From QHWF01 sp036848175 (GTDB lineage: Bacteria; Acidobacteriota; Vicinamibacteria; Vicinamibacterales; CAVVIG01), in assembly GCA_036848175.1 (NCBI GenBank), contig DAIUKO010000036.1, positions 1-35,359 on the forward strand: a DNA stretch of 35,359 nucleotides, given 5' to 3'. Below the pieces are notes generated by a model that saw nothing but the letters and a program-made list of their open reading frames with translations, was not told where the DNA came from and did no database searches. Position numbers and translations under genes: made by a program. Positions 21,927 through 30,690 of this stretch are shown here, in pieces. Every line of letters starts with the position of its first letter. Positions within the stretch are counted from its first letter, which is position 1.

Positions 21927-23600
21927 TCAGCCCGCGCCGCTCTTGCCGGCCATGGCCGCCGCGACGATCCGGCGGGCGTCGTCTTGAATCTGCCGGAGGT
22001 GCTCGACGCCGCGGAAACTCTCCGCGTAGATCTTGTAGATCTCTTCAGTGCCCGACGGTCTGGCGGCAAACCACCCGTGATCGGCAATCACCTTGATGCC
22101 GCCGATCGGCTGGCCGTCGCCTGGCGCCGTCGTCAGCACCTGCTGGATCGGCTCGCCACCCACGTCGCCACTCACCGACTGCGCAGACAGTTTCGCGAGG
22201 ATGGCCTTCTGTTCGTGCGTGGCCGGCGCGTCGATCCGCTCGTAGACCGGATCGCCGCACTCCTTGGTGAGATCGGCGTAGATCTCGCCGGGATCCCGAT
22301 TCGTGCGCGCGGTCATCTCCGCGGCGAGCAGCGCCGCCACGATGCCGTCCTTGTCGGTCGTCCAGACCGTGCCGTCGCGACGCAGGAAGGTCGCGCCCGC
22401 GCTCTCCTCGCCGACGAACCCCAACCCTCCGCCGAGCAGACCGTCGACGAACCATTTGAACCCGACCGGAACTTCGTAGAGTTGCTGCCCGAGGCTGGCC
22501 GCGACGCGATCGATCACGCTGCTGGAGACGACCGTCTTCCCCACTGCCGCGCGGCGCCAATCCGGCCGGTGCGAAAACAAGTACTGAATGCAGGCGGCGA
22601 GATAGTGATTCGGCGGCAGCAGTCCCACGCTCCTGGCGACGACACCGTGGCGATCGTGATCGGTATCGCACGCGAACGCGACATCGAACCGATCCTTGAG
22701 CTGGATGAGCGACGCCATCGCGTAGCGCGACGAAGGATCCATGCGGATGCGGCCGTCCCAGTCCACGTGCATGAACCGGAACGTCGGATCGACGTGCTCG
22801 TTGGTAATCGTGAGCTGCAATCCGTACTTGTCGGCGATCGCGCGCCAGTAATGAACGCCCGCACCACCGAGCGGATCGACGCCCAACCGGAGACCGCCGC
22901 TGCGCACGGCCTCGAGATCGACAATCGTTCCAAGATCGTCGACGTAGTGATTGAGGAAGTCGTAGCGCCCTGTCGTCGGTGCACGCAGCGCCTTCTCGTA
23001 GGTCGTGCGCTTCACCGCCGACAACCCTTCCTCGAGCAACTGGTTTGCCTGCGCCTCGATGAAGCCCGTCACATCCGATCCGGCGGGCCCTCCGTGCGGC
23101 GGGTTGTACTTGAATCCGCCATCGTCGGGCGGATTGTGCGACGGCGTGATGACGATGCCGTCGGCGAGGCCGCGCGTGCGCCCGCGGTTGTAGGTGAGGA
23201 TGGCGTGAGAGATCGCCGGCGTCGGCGTGTATTCGTCGTTCACCGCGAGGCGGACGACTACGTCGTTGGCAGCGAGCACCTCGAGCGCGGTCCGCAAGGC
23301 GGGCTCCGACAGCGCATGCGTGTCGATGCCCATGAAGAGCGGACCGTCGATGCCTTGCTGCGATCGATACCGGCAAATCGCCTGGGCGATCGCGAGGAGG
23401 TGCCACTCGTTGAACCCGCACGTGAACGACGACCCGCGATGACCTGACGTGCCGAAGCTCACCCGCTGCTCGGGGACGGACGGATCGGGGCGCTCCGTGT
23501 AATAGGCCGCGATCAGCCGCGGGATGTCGACGAGCGACGCCGGATCGGCGCGCTTCCCCGCGAGCGGACTGACGCCGGTCTGCGCTACGGTACCGGGCAT
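21927..23600 (-). CDS. pgm: Phosphoglucomutase (alpha-D-glucose phosphate-specific)
   Basis: A 557-residue cytosolic phosphohexomutase interconverting glucose-1-phosphate and glucose-6-phosphate. The N-terminal motif RVSFGTSGHRGSS, the active-site loop TPSHNPPDDGGFKYNPPHGG with the phospho-serine at about residue 154, the metal-binding CDTDHDRHG, the sugar-recognition EESAG and the C-terminal phosphate-binding RPSGTEEIYKIYAESF are all present. Length matches the bacterial Pgm family. The ATG at 23600 lies within the 3' end of glgP (16-bp overlap), so the pair is coupled. It would use the glucose-1-phosphate released by the phosphorylase. Confidence 0.96.
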   Translation of the reverse strand: MPGTVAQTGVSPLAGKRADPASLVDIPRLIAAYYTERPDPSVPEQRVSFGTSGHRGSSFTCGFNEWHLLAIAQAICRYRSQQGIDGPLFMGIDTHALSEPALRTALEVLAANDVVVRLAVNDEYTPTPAISHAILTYNRGRTRGLADGIVITPSHNPPDDGGFKYNPPHGGPAGSDVTGFIEAQANQLLEEGLSAVKRTTYEKALRAPTTGRYDFLNHYVDDLGTIVDLEAVRSGGLRLGVDPLGGAGVHYWRAIADKYGLQLTITNEHVDPTFRFMHVDWDGRIRMDPSSRYAMASLIQLKDRFDVAFACDTDHDRHGVVARSVGLLPPNHYLAACIQYLFSHRPDWRRAAVGKTVVSSSVIDRVAASLGQQLYEVPVGFKWFVDGLLGGGLGFVGEESAGATFLRRDGTVWTTDKDGIVAALLAAEMTARTNRDPGEIYADLTKECGDPVYERIDAPATHEQKAILAKLSAQSVSGDVGGEPIQQVLTTAPGDGQPIGGIKVIADHGWFAARPSGTEEIYKIYAESFRGVEHLRQIQDDARRIVAAAMAGKSGAG

Positions 23601-26074
23601 GGCCGGACGTTCCAGATCTCAGCCGCGTACTCGGAGATGGTGCGATCGCTCGAGAAGCGGCCGGAGCAGGCGACGTTCATGATCGCCTTCTGTGCCCACG
23701 CGTGCCGATCCTGATAGAGCACGGCGACGCGCGAGTGAGTCTCGGCGTACGGCGTCAGATCGGCGAGATGCATGTAGTAGTCGCCCTGGGTCAGGAGCGT
23801 GTCGCGGATCGGCGCGAAGATGCCCGGCTCATCGCGGCTGAAGTGATCGCCGAAGATCAGATCGAGCGCCGCTCGGGTCTCCGGATCGTGCTCGTAGTGC
23901 CATCGCGGATCGTACCAGCCGCGGCTGCCGGCGACCTGCTCGGCGTTGAGACCGAACAGGAAGAAGTTCTCCTCGCCGGCCTCCCGCGCCATCTCGATCG
24001 TGGCGCCGTCGCGCGTGCCCACCGTCAGCGCGCCGTTCATCATGAACTTCATGTTGCCGGTGCCGCTCGCCTCATAGCCCGCCGTCGAGATCTGCTCGGA
24101 GACGTCGCTCGCCGGAATCAGCCGCTCGGCGAGGGTGACATTGTAGTCGGGGAGGAACAGCACTTTCAGCTTCCCGCGCGTCGCGGCATCTTCGTCGACT
24201 GCGCGCGCGACGTTGTTGATCAACTTGATGATCAGTTTCGCGAGGTGGTAGGCCGGCGCCGCCTTCCCGGCGAAGAAAAAGGTGCGAGGCACCACCGTCA
24301 GGCTCGGATCGCGGCGGATCCGGTCGTAGAGGATGATGACGTGCAGAATGTTGAGGAGCTGGCGCTTGTACTCGTGAATGCGCTTGACCTGACAGTCGAA
24401 GATCGTCTCGGGATCGACGGCCACACCGGACGCCTTCGCCAGCCAGTCGACGAAGCGGTCCTTGGCCTGCCGCTTCGCGTGCATGAAGCGCTCGCGGAAG
24501 GCGGCGTCGCCGGCGAGCGGCGACAGCGCTCTCAGGTGATCGAGATCGGTGACCCATTCGCGGCCGATCGCATCGGTGATCAGTGCCGACAGCGACGGGT
24601 TCGCGACCAGCAGCCAGCGCCGCGGCGTGACGCCGTTGGTCTTGTTGTTGAACCGCTGCGGAAACATCTCCGCGAAATCCTTCAGCACCCGCGTGCGCAG
24701 CAGCTCCGAATGAATCTCGGCGACGCCGTTGGTGCTGTGCGTCCCGACCACCGCAAGGTGCGCCATGCGGACCTTTCGCACCGGCTGCTCTTCGATGAGG
24801 CTCATGCGCCGCTGGCGGTCGGGATCGGCGGGATAGCGCCGGCCGACGTCTTCGAGAAACCGGCGATTGATCTCGTAGATGATCTCGAGATGGCGAGGAA
24901 CGAAGAGTTCGAAGAGCTCGACCGGCCACCGTTCGAGCGCTTCCGGCAGCAGCGTGTGGTTCGTATACGCGAGCGTCCGAATGGTGAGATCCCACGCGTC
25001 GTCCCAGCCGAGTCCGCCCTGATCCAGCAGGATGCGCATCAGTTCGGCGACAGCCAACGCCGGATGCGTGTCGTTGAGCTGAATCGCCACGTGATCGGGG
25101 AGCGCCGCCCAGCCCTCTGACCCGCCTTTCTGAAACCGCGACAGGATGTCCTGCAGCGAGCAGCTGACCATGAAGTATTCCTGCAGGAACCGCAGGGTCC
25201 GTCCCGCGTCCGTGGAGTCGTCCGGATAGAGGACGCGGGTGAGCGATTGCGCGGCAATCCCTCCGATCACGGCCCCGACGAAATCGCCGTGCGAGAATTC
25301 GGCGAAGTCGAACGACTTTGGCGCCGATGCGCCCCAGAGACGCAGCGTGTTGACGCACCGCGCTCCGTAGCCGACGACCGGCCGATCGTGGGCGATGCCG
25401 ACGAGCATCGAAGGGCGATCGCGAATGACGCGAACGAGCGAGCCGCGCAACTCGAAGCTGGCGTGGAGCGGCACCAGCACTTCCTTGCCCGGACGCGGAA
25501 TCTGCCACGGATCCGGCTGGAGCAGCCAGTTGTCCGGTTCCTCCACCTGGTAGCCGTCGCGAATCGACTGCTTGAAGATCCCGTACTCGTACTGAAGACC
25601 ATATCCCATCGCCGAGTACTGAAGTGTGGCCAGCGAATCGACGAAGCAGGCCGCGAGACGGCCGAGGCCCCCGTTGCCGAGTCCGGCGTCGGGCTCCTGC
25701 TCGAGGATCGGCGCAAGATCCCACCCTTCCCGCTGCATCGTGTGCTGAACGTACGGATCGGCCGAGATGTTGATGATGTTGTTGTTCAGGGCGCGGCCGA
25801 TGAGAAATTCCATCGACAGGTAGTAGACGCGCTTCGGGTTCGCCTGCTCGCGTGCCAGCCGCGTCTTCACCCACCGCTGCGCGATCAGATCGCGAATGAA
25901 CCTCGCGACCGATTCGAATCGCTGACGCGATCGCGCCAAACCGGGATCGACGACGTGCTCGCACAGCAGGTAGCGATCGGTCCAGTCGTCGTTGTGGTCA
26001 TCGAGGCCCAACCGCTTCAGGCGCTCGGCCAGCGCCGCGTTCATCAACTGCGCGTGTTCCGTGATCTCGGCCAT
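23585..26074 (-). CDS. glgP: Glycogen/starch/alpha-glucan phosphorylase
   Basis: An 829-residue PLP enzyme releasing glucose-1-phosphate from glycogen. The family start region (RVYYLSMEFLIGRALNNN), GLGNGGLGRLAACFVDSLAT, the VKRIHEYKRQLLN segment and the PLP-lysine motif EASGTGNMKFMMNGAL (Lys near residue 676) are visible, followed by NFFLFGL. Length is full. The ATG at 26074 begins MAEITEHAQLMNAAL. It overlaps and is coupled to pgm. It diverges from the polyphosphate genes across a 313-bp region, grouping carbon and phosphate storage mobilisation. No regulatory N-terminal extension of the eukaryotic type is apparent. Confidence 0.97.
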   Translation of the reverse strand: MAEITEHAQLMNAALAERLKRLGLDDHNDDWTDRYLLCEHVVDPGLARSRQRFESVARFIRDLIAQRWVKTRLAREQANPKRVYYLSMEFLIGRALNNNIINISADPYVQHTMQREGWDLAPILEQEPDAGLGNGGLGRLAACFVDSLATLQYSAMGYGLQYEYGIFKQSIRDGYQVEEPDNWLLQPDPWQIPRPGKEVLVPLHASFELRGSLVRVIRDRPSMLVGIAHDRPVVGYGARCVNTLRLWGASAPKSFDFAEFSHGDFVGAVIGGIAAQSLTRVLYPDDSTDAGRTLRFLQEYFMVSCSLQDILSRFQKGGSEGWAALPDHVAIQLNDTHPALAVAELMRILLDQGGLGWDDAWDLTIRTLAYTNHTLLPEALERWPVELFELFVPRHLEIIYEINRRFLEDVGRRYPADPDRQRRMSLIEEQPVRKVRMAHLAVVGTHSTNGVAEIHSELLRTRVLKDFAEMFPQRFNNKTNGVTPRRWLLVANPSLSALITDAIGREWVTDLDHLRALSPLAGDAAFRERFMHAKRQAKDRFVDWLAKASGVAVDPETIFDCQVKRIHEYKRQLLNILHVIILYDRIRRDPSLTVVPRTFFFAGKAAPAYHLAKLIIKLINNVARAVDEDAATRGKLKVLFLPDYNVTLAERLIPASDVSEQISTAGYEASGTGNMKFMMNGALTVGTRDGATIEMAREAGEENFFLFGLNAEQVAGSRGWYDPRWHYEHDPETRAALDLIFGDHFSRDEPGIFAPIRDTLLTQGDYYMHLADLTPYAETHSRVAVLYQDRHAWAQKAIMNVACSGRFSSDRTISEYAAEIWNVRPCPVP

Positions 26075-26316
26075 GGCCTCGTCCTCGTCTCTTCCGGCGG
26101 TGTAACCGTCGTGTAAACCGTGCGGGCGGTTCTCTTCACGCCGGCCACAGCTCGTGGCGCGTCTCTTCGACTTGCAAAGCAGGCCGTTTTGTTGGAACGG
26201 CCCGAGAGTCGCCGCTGACGCCTTGATGTTGTACCTTCATCTTCTGTTGAAACGGTCTACTAGCGGAGTATCAAGAGAACGTGAAGGCACTGCATCAAGC
26301 CTTGAACCGCGATCCC

Positions 26317-26341
26317 CGGACCGTTCCAACGGAACGGTCCG
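26317..26341. promoter_or_regulatory. Perfect 11-bp inverted repeat, candidate operator
   Basis: CGGACCGTTCC, AAC, GGAACGGTCCG form a perfect hairpin or dyad ending two bases before the -35 of the Ppx promoter. A related GGAACGGCCC lies about 130 bp further upstream. No T-tract follows, so an operator is likelier than a terminator. Confidence 0.55.
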
Positions 26342-26342
26342 C

Positions 26343-26373
26343 TTTACATTTCGAAAGGACACGCCACTAGAAT
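26343..26373 (+). promoter_or_regulatory. Promoter of the ppx-ppk operon
   Basis: TTTACA (26343-26348), 19-nt spacer, TAGAAT (26368-26373). The predicted transcript start lies only about 8 nt before the ATG at 26388, so the leader would be very short. The spacer is longer than the optimal 17. Confidence 0.5.
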
Positions 26374-26387
26374 ACGCCGCGGCATGG

Positions 26388-27971
26388 ATGTTAACCGGCT
26401 TGAGCGATGAACTGAAACGGGTCGCCGCCGCTCCCGAACTGGTGGCCGTACTCGACATGGGCGCCAGCGCCATCCGTCTGGTGGTGAGTGAAATCGCGCC
26501 GGGCCGGCCGATTCGCACGATTGAGGAGGCCTCGCGGGGCGTGCTGCTCGGACGCGACACCTTCTCGTCGGGCGCGATCAAGTCCGGGACCATTGACAGC
26601 GCGCTCGACGCGCTCGAGAGCTTCCGCGAAATCATCGACGGCTACGATGTCACCCGCGTGCGCGCGGTGGCCACCAGCGCCGCCCGTGAAGCGCGCAACG
26701 TCGACTTGTTTCTGGACCGTATCCAGCGGCGGACCGGCATCACCTTCGAGATCATCGACGAAGCCGAGGAGAGCCGGCTCGTCTTCCTCGCCGTCAAGCA
26801 GGCGCTCGGACGGCGCCCGGCGCTGCGCGGCGCGTGGACGCTGCTCACCGAGGTCGGCGGCGGCAGTACGAGCCTGACGCTCCTTCGACAGGGAGAGCCC
26901 AACCGCTCGGCGGTTTACGCGCTTGGCGCGGTCAGGCTGCGGCAGCAGCTCGACCTGCACCGCTTGTCACACGACGTGCAGCTCGCGCTCTTGAAGCGGT
27001 CGATCGCGAACATGATCGATGAAATCCGGGTGGACAACCCGATGCGCCGCGTCACCTATGTGGTCGCGATCGGCGGCGATGTCCGCTTCGCCGCCTCGCA
27101 GATTCTCGAGAGCGACGCCGACGACGGCGTCCGTGAAGTGCCCCGCGACGCGTTCCTCGCCTTCTGCGATCAGATCGAGCGTCTCGACGAAGAGCAGCTC
27201 GTCGACCGCTTTCGACTGCCGGCCGTCGAAGCCGAGACGCTGGTACCGTCGCTGCTCGTCTATCGCGCGCTGCTGTCGGAAACGGCGGCGCGCAAACTCG
27301 TCGTCTCGGATGCGTCGCTGCGCACCGGCGTCCTGCTCGATCTCGTGGACCCGGGCGGACCATCGAGCGCCGCCGACTTCGAGAAGCAGGTCCTCGCCAG
27401 CGCAGAGGCGCTCGGGCACAAACACCGCTTCGATCCGGAGCACGGCCACCACGTGGCGCGGCTCGCGATGCAGATGTTCGATGCGTTCCAGGAAGACCAC
27501 GGCCTCGGCGCTCGCGATCGCCTCCTGCTGCAGGTGGCGGCGCTGCTTCACGACATCGGCATCTACATCAGCCTGCGCGCGCATCACAAGCACTCGCAGT
27601 ACGTGCTCGCCTCGTCGCAGATCTTCGGTCTCTCGAACGAGGAGACGGCCATCGTCGGCAACATCGCGCGATACCATCGGCGGGCGCCGCCGCAGAAGAG
27701 CCACCTGCCCTACGTCGCGCTCGACCGCCAGGATCGCGTCGTCGTCAACAAGCTCGCATCGATCCTGCGCGTGGCCAATGCCCTCGATGCCGAGCACCTG
27801 CAGAAAGTGACGGCGGTCCGCGTGCACCGCAGCGAGCGCAGCTGGATTCTCGAAATCGACGGCGCCGGCGATCTGACGATGGAGCAGCTCGCCGCGACAT
27901 CGCGCGCCGACATGTTCAAGGATACGTTCGGCCAGGAGCTGGTCATCCGGCGCGGGGGCATTCGGACGTGA
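26388..27971 (+). CDS. ppx: Ppx/GppA-type phosphatase with C-terminal HD domain
   Basis: A 527-residue cytosolic protein of the exopolyphosphatase/guanosine pentaphosphatase family. An ASKHA-type domain covers about 20-310: VLDMGASAIRLVVSEI (family usual D-L-G-S-N-S), VATSAAREARN, IIDEAEESRLVF and TEVGGGSTSL (usual D-I-G-G-G-S). The C-terminal HD-type domain shows HGHHVARLAMQMF, ALLHDIGIYI, HHKHSQYV and IARYHRR. The ATG at 26388 is placed just after a predicted promoter; the open frame to 26154 lacks coding character. Its TGA overlaps the ppk GTG (GTGA). Family and context suggest polyphosphate or (p)ppGpp-type phosphate hydrolysis, but altered motif residues leave activity open. Confidence 0.9.
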   Translation: MLTGLSDELKRVAAAPELVAVLDMGASAIRLVVSEIAPGRPIRTIEEASRGVLLGRDTFSSGAIKSGTIDSALDALESFREIIDGYDVTRVRAVATSAAREARNVDLFLDRIQRRTGITFEIIDEAEESRLVFLAVKQALGRRPALRGAWTLLTEVGGGSTSLTLLRQGEPNRSAVYALGAVRLRQQLDLHRLSHDVQLALLKRSIANMIDEIRVDNPMRRVTYVVAIGGDVRFAASQILESDADDGVREVPRDAFLAFCDQIERLDEEQLVDRFRLPAVEAETLVPSLLVYRALLSETAARKLVVSDASLRTGVLLDLVDPGGPSSAADFEKQVLASAEALGHKHRFDPEHGHHVARLAMQMFDAFQEDHGLGARDRLLLQVAALLHDIGIYISLRAHHKHSQYVLASSQIFGLSNEETAIVGNIARYHRRAPPQKSHLPYVALDRQDRVVVNKLASILRVANALDAEHLQKVTAVRVHRSERSWILEIDGAGDLTMEQLAATSRADMFKDTFGQELVIRRGGIRT

Positions 27972-30112
27972 TCGACGAGAACGACGACGTCCACCATCCG
28001 GATCGGTTCCTGAACCGCGAACTGTCGTGGCTCGCGTTCAACGAGCGTGTGCTCGAGGAAGCCGCCGACGCCGCGACGCCGCTCCTCGAACGGGTCAAGT
28101 TCGCGGCCATCGTCGCCTCCAACCTCGACGAGTTCTTCATGGTGCGCGTCGCCGGCTTGCGTCACGACATCGCCGATGGCGAGACGAGGCCGGATCTCAC
28201 CGGCTCGACGCCGGCGCACCAGCTCGACGCCGTCGCGGCACGCGCGCACGCGATGGTCGAGGCGCTGTACCGTCTGACCTTCGGTGAAATCCTGCCCGCG
28301 CTCGCGGAGGCGGGCGCGAAGATCGTGCCCTGGTCCGATCTCGAGCCGGGCCGCCGCGTCGCGCTGGGCGACTTCTTTCGAGAAGGGATTCTGCCGGTCC
28401 TGACGCCGCTGGCGATCGACGCCTCGCGCCCGTTTCCGCTGCTCTCGTCGCTGAGCCTGAATCTCGCCCTCCGTCTCGGCCCCGCGTCGGGTGAGACTGC
28501 CGAGCGGCTGGCGATCGTGCAGGTGCCGCCGGGCCTGGCGCGGCTGGTCCCGCTCGGCGAGCCCGGCCATTTCATCCTCCTCGAAGAGATCGTGTCGGCT
28601 CACGTCTCGCTGCTCTTCCCGGGTCAGCCGATCGTCGAGTGTGCCGCCATTCGCCTGTCGCGCGACGCCGAGCTCGAGCTCGACGACGAAGGAGGGCGGA
28701 CGCAGCTCGAGATCGTCGAGCGCGAACTCCGCCGCCGGCGCCGCAGCGACGTGATCCGTCTCGAGGCGAGCGCCGCCGCCTCCGAGGCGCTCCTCGTCCA
28801 GCTCCGCGATCATCTCGACATCGCGGCCGAGGACGTGTACATCGTGCCCGGCCCGCTCGATCTGCGCTTCCTGATGGCGCTGACCGATCTGCCGGGCCTG
28901 GCCGCGCCGCGCGATCCGCCGCATCAACCGGTGAACGTGCTCGCCGATGTTCAGGAAACCGATCTCTTCTCGCTGCTCGACGACGAGCCGCTGCTCCTCC
29001 ACCACCCCTACGACTCGTACGATCCGGTGGTCGCGCTGGTGGCGCAGGCCGCCGACGATCCCGACGTGCTCGCCATCAAGCAGACGCTCTATCGCACCAG
29101 CGCCGGATCGTCGTTCATCACCAGCCTTCAGCGTGCGGCCGAGCACAACAAGCAGGTGACGGTCCTGGTCGAGCTGACGGCGCGCTTCGACGAAGAGCGC
29201 AACATCCATTGGGCGCGCGCGCTCGAGGAAGCGGGGGCGCATGTCATCTACGGCGTGCGCGGCTACAAGACGCACGCGAAAATCTGTCTGATCGTCCGGC
29301 GCAGCCCGCAGGGGTTGAAGCGATACGTGCACCTCGGCACCGGCAACTACAACGAGCGCACCGCGCGCGTCTACACCGACTTCAGCCTGATCACGACCTC
29401 TCAGCCGATCGCGGAGGATGCGACGGCGTTCTTCAGCGCCGTCACCGGCTACTCCGATCCACCGCGGCTGAAAAAGCTGGTGATGGCGCCGACCGAGCTG
29501 CGCCGCCGGTTTCTGAAATTGATCGATCGCGAGCGCCGCCGCGCCGAAGCAGGGCAGCCGGCGGAGATCGTCGCCAAGATGAACTCGTTGATCGACGAGG
29601 AGATCATCGAAGCGCTCTACGCCGCTTCGCAGGCCGGCGTGAGCATCCATCTCAACGTGCGCGGCATCTGCGCGCTGCGGCCGGGTGTGCCCACGCTCAG
29701 CGAGAACATCGAGGTCATCTCGATCGTCGATCGCTTCCTCGAACACGCGCGCATTTACTACTTCATGAACGGCGGCGCCGAGGAGGTGTATCTCGCGAGC
29801 GCGGACTGGATGACGCGCAACCTCGACAAACGCGTCGAGCTGATGTTCCCCGTCGAGCATGCCGAACACAGAACCAGGGTGATCAACGCGCTGCGGGCGA
29901 TGTTTCGTGACAACGTGAAAGCGCGATGGCTCGATGCCGACGGGATCTATCGATTGCGCAAGCCTGCGTCCGGCGAAGCGCCGTTCAGAGTCCAACAGTA
30001 CCTGCAGGAGGAGTCGCGACGGCTTTCATCGCTGGCGCGCGGGCGCACCGCCGTCACCTTCCGCCCCGAGGGCCGGGAGAAGTCGAGCCCGCGCAAGTCG
30101 ACGATTGCCTGA
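27968..30112 (+). CDS. ppk1: Polyphosphate kinase 1
   Basis: A 714-residue Ppk1, which reversibly transfers the ATP gamma-phosphate to polyphosphate. The N-terminal FLNRELSWLAFNERVLEEA, SNLDEFFMVRVAGL, the middle LLHHPYDSYDPVVALV, the catalytic-histidine segment YKTHAKICLIVRR, the YVHLGTGNYNERTARVYTD motif and the second histidine motif EHARIYYFMNGG are all present. Length is standard. The start is the GTG at 27968 that overlaps the Ppx stop (MIDENDD), so synthesis and breakdown of polyphosphate are translationally coupled. A 761-codon open frame on the opposite strand is a shadow. Confidence 0.97.
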   Translation: MIDENDDVHHPDRFLNRELSWLAFNERVLEEAADAATPLLERVKFAAIVASNLDEFFMVRVAGLRHDIADGETRPDLTGSTPAHQLDAVAARAHAMVEALYRLTFGEILPALAEAGAKIVPWSDLEPGRRVALGDFFREGILPVLTPLAIDASRPFPLLSSLSLNLALRLGPASGETAERLAIVQVPPGLARLVPLGEPGHFILLEEIVSAHVSLLFPGQPIVECAAIRLSRDAELELDDEGGRTQLEIVERELRRRRRSDVIRLEASAAASEALLVQLRDHLDIAAEDVYIVPGPLDLRFLMALTDLPGLAAPRDPPHQPVNVLADVQETDLFSLLDDEPLLLHHPYDSYDPVVALVAQAADDPDVLAIKQTLYRTSAGSSFITSLQRAAEHNKQVTVLVELTARFDEERNIHWARALEEAGAHVIYGVRGYKTHAKICLIVRRSPQGLKRYVHLGTGNYNERTARVYTDFSLITTSQPIAEDATAFFSAVTGYSDPPRLKKLVMAPTELRRRFLKLIDRERRRAEAGQPAEIVAKMNSLIDEEIIEALYAASQAGVSIHLNVRGICALRPGVPTLSENIEVISIVDRFLEHARIYYFMNGGAEEVYLASADWMTRNLDKRVELMFPVEHAEHRTRVINALRAMFRDNVKARWLDADGIYRLRKPASGEAPFRVQQYLQEESRRLSSLARGRTAVTFRPEGREKSSPRKSTIA

Positions 30113-30158
30113 GCAGAAATCTTTTGCCGGTTCGCGCATCTATAACTGTGAGGGCACC

Positions 30159-30425
30159 TTGCAGAGATATCAGGATCGCGCGATCGGCGTGCTGGGGCTT
30201 TTTCTGATCGGGATCGTCGGTGTTGCCGCACATCACCTGCCGCGCGAGAACAGTGCACCTGTGGATCGCGCGATTGGATATGGTGCGCGCGCCGCGCTCG
30301 CGGCGGTCGGAGTCGTCGGATGGCTCGTCGATCGGTTCTCGGAGCGTCGCGACGACACGTCACCTTCGCCAGGGCTTCGGTGGTCGAGCGCTGTTCGCGC
30401 TAAGCAACATCCGGATGTTTCTTGA
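30159..30425 (+). CDS. Possible small membrane protein
   Basis: An 88-residue frame from TTG 30159, preceded by GAGGG at about five bases. Two hydrophobic stretches (AIGVLGLFLIGIVGVAAHH and RAALAAVGVVGWLVDRF) are followed by a charged, Ser/Pro-rich tail, consistent with a two-helix membrane protein. It follows ppk by about 45 bp. Its last 26 bp overlap the convergent acetyltransferase gene. I recognise no family; the non-ATG start and the overlap keep confidence moderate. Confidence 0.45.
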   Translation: MQRYQDRAIGVLGLFLIGIVGVAAHHLPRENSAPVDRAIGYGARAALAAVGVVGWLVDRFSERRDDTSPSPGLRWSSAVRAKQHPDVS

Positions 30426-30690
30426 TGTACGCCCTGACGAAGGGGCACACCGCGACGACGTGCAGCCCCGAGGCATGGGCCGCATCGATGGCGGCCCTGG
30501 CGAGGATGTCGCCGATGTGGCGTCCGCGCAGCGCCGGCGGTACCTCGGTATGCACCAGCACCAGCGACGTTGGCGTGCGCTCGTAGATCAGAAACGCCGT
30601 CTGTCCATCCACGACCAGCTCGAACTGTCCGGCCTCACGATTGTCGACAACCGCTGTCGCGGGATCCGCGCGCGGTTCGGATCCACTCAC
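30400..30690 (-). CDS. GNAT-family N-acetyltransferase (short, YjdJ-type)
   Basis: A 96-residue short GNAT protein. The core shows the beta-strand pair QFELVVDGQTAFLIYER, the hydrophobic VLVHTEVPP and the acetyl-CoA-binding loop LRGRHIGDILARAAIDAAHA, ending in the conserved CPFVRAYIKKHPDV typical of this small family. The acceptor is unknown. It starts at GTG 30690, overlapping the Rieske-FAD gene's TGA by GTGA, so it is the last gene of the leftward operon. Confidence 0.87.
   Translation of the reverse strand: MSGSEPRADPATAVVDNREAGQFELVVDGQTAFLIYERTPTSLVLVHTEVPPALRGRHIGDILARAAIDAAHASGLHVVAVCPFVRAYIKKHPDVA

Larger units (their letters stand above)
26075..26387. other. Divergent control region between glgP and the Ppx-like gene
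   Basis: This 313-bp region holds no convincing gene, although the Ppx frame stays open through it. It contains a GGAACGGCCC half-site near 26195, a perfect 11-bp inverted repeat at 26317-26341, and a housekeeping-type promoter for the rightward operon at 26343-26373. I see no clear leftward promoter. Confidence 0.7.

Noticed and set aside
21984..25120. Long plus-strand frames opposite pgm and glgP, and a second minus frame at 22045-23421
   Set aside because: They are shadows of two unmistakable full-length enzymes.
27710..29995. 761-codon open frame on the minus strand opposite ppk1
   Set aside because: The plus strand has every Ppk1 motif over the same interval. The antisense frame is the usual by-product of high-GC codon use and contains Arg/Asp-rich, motif-free sequence.
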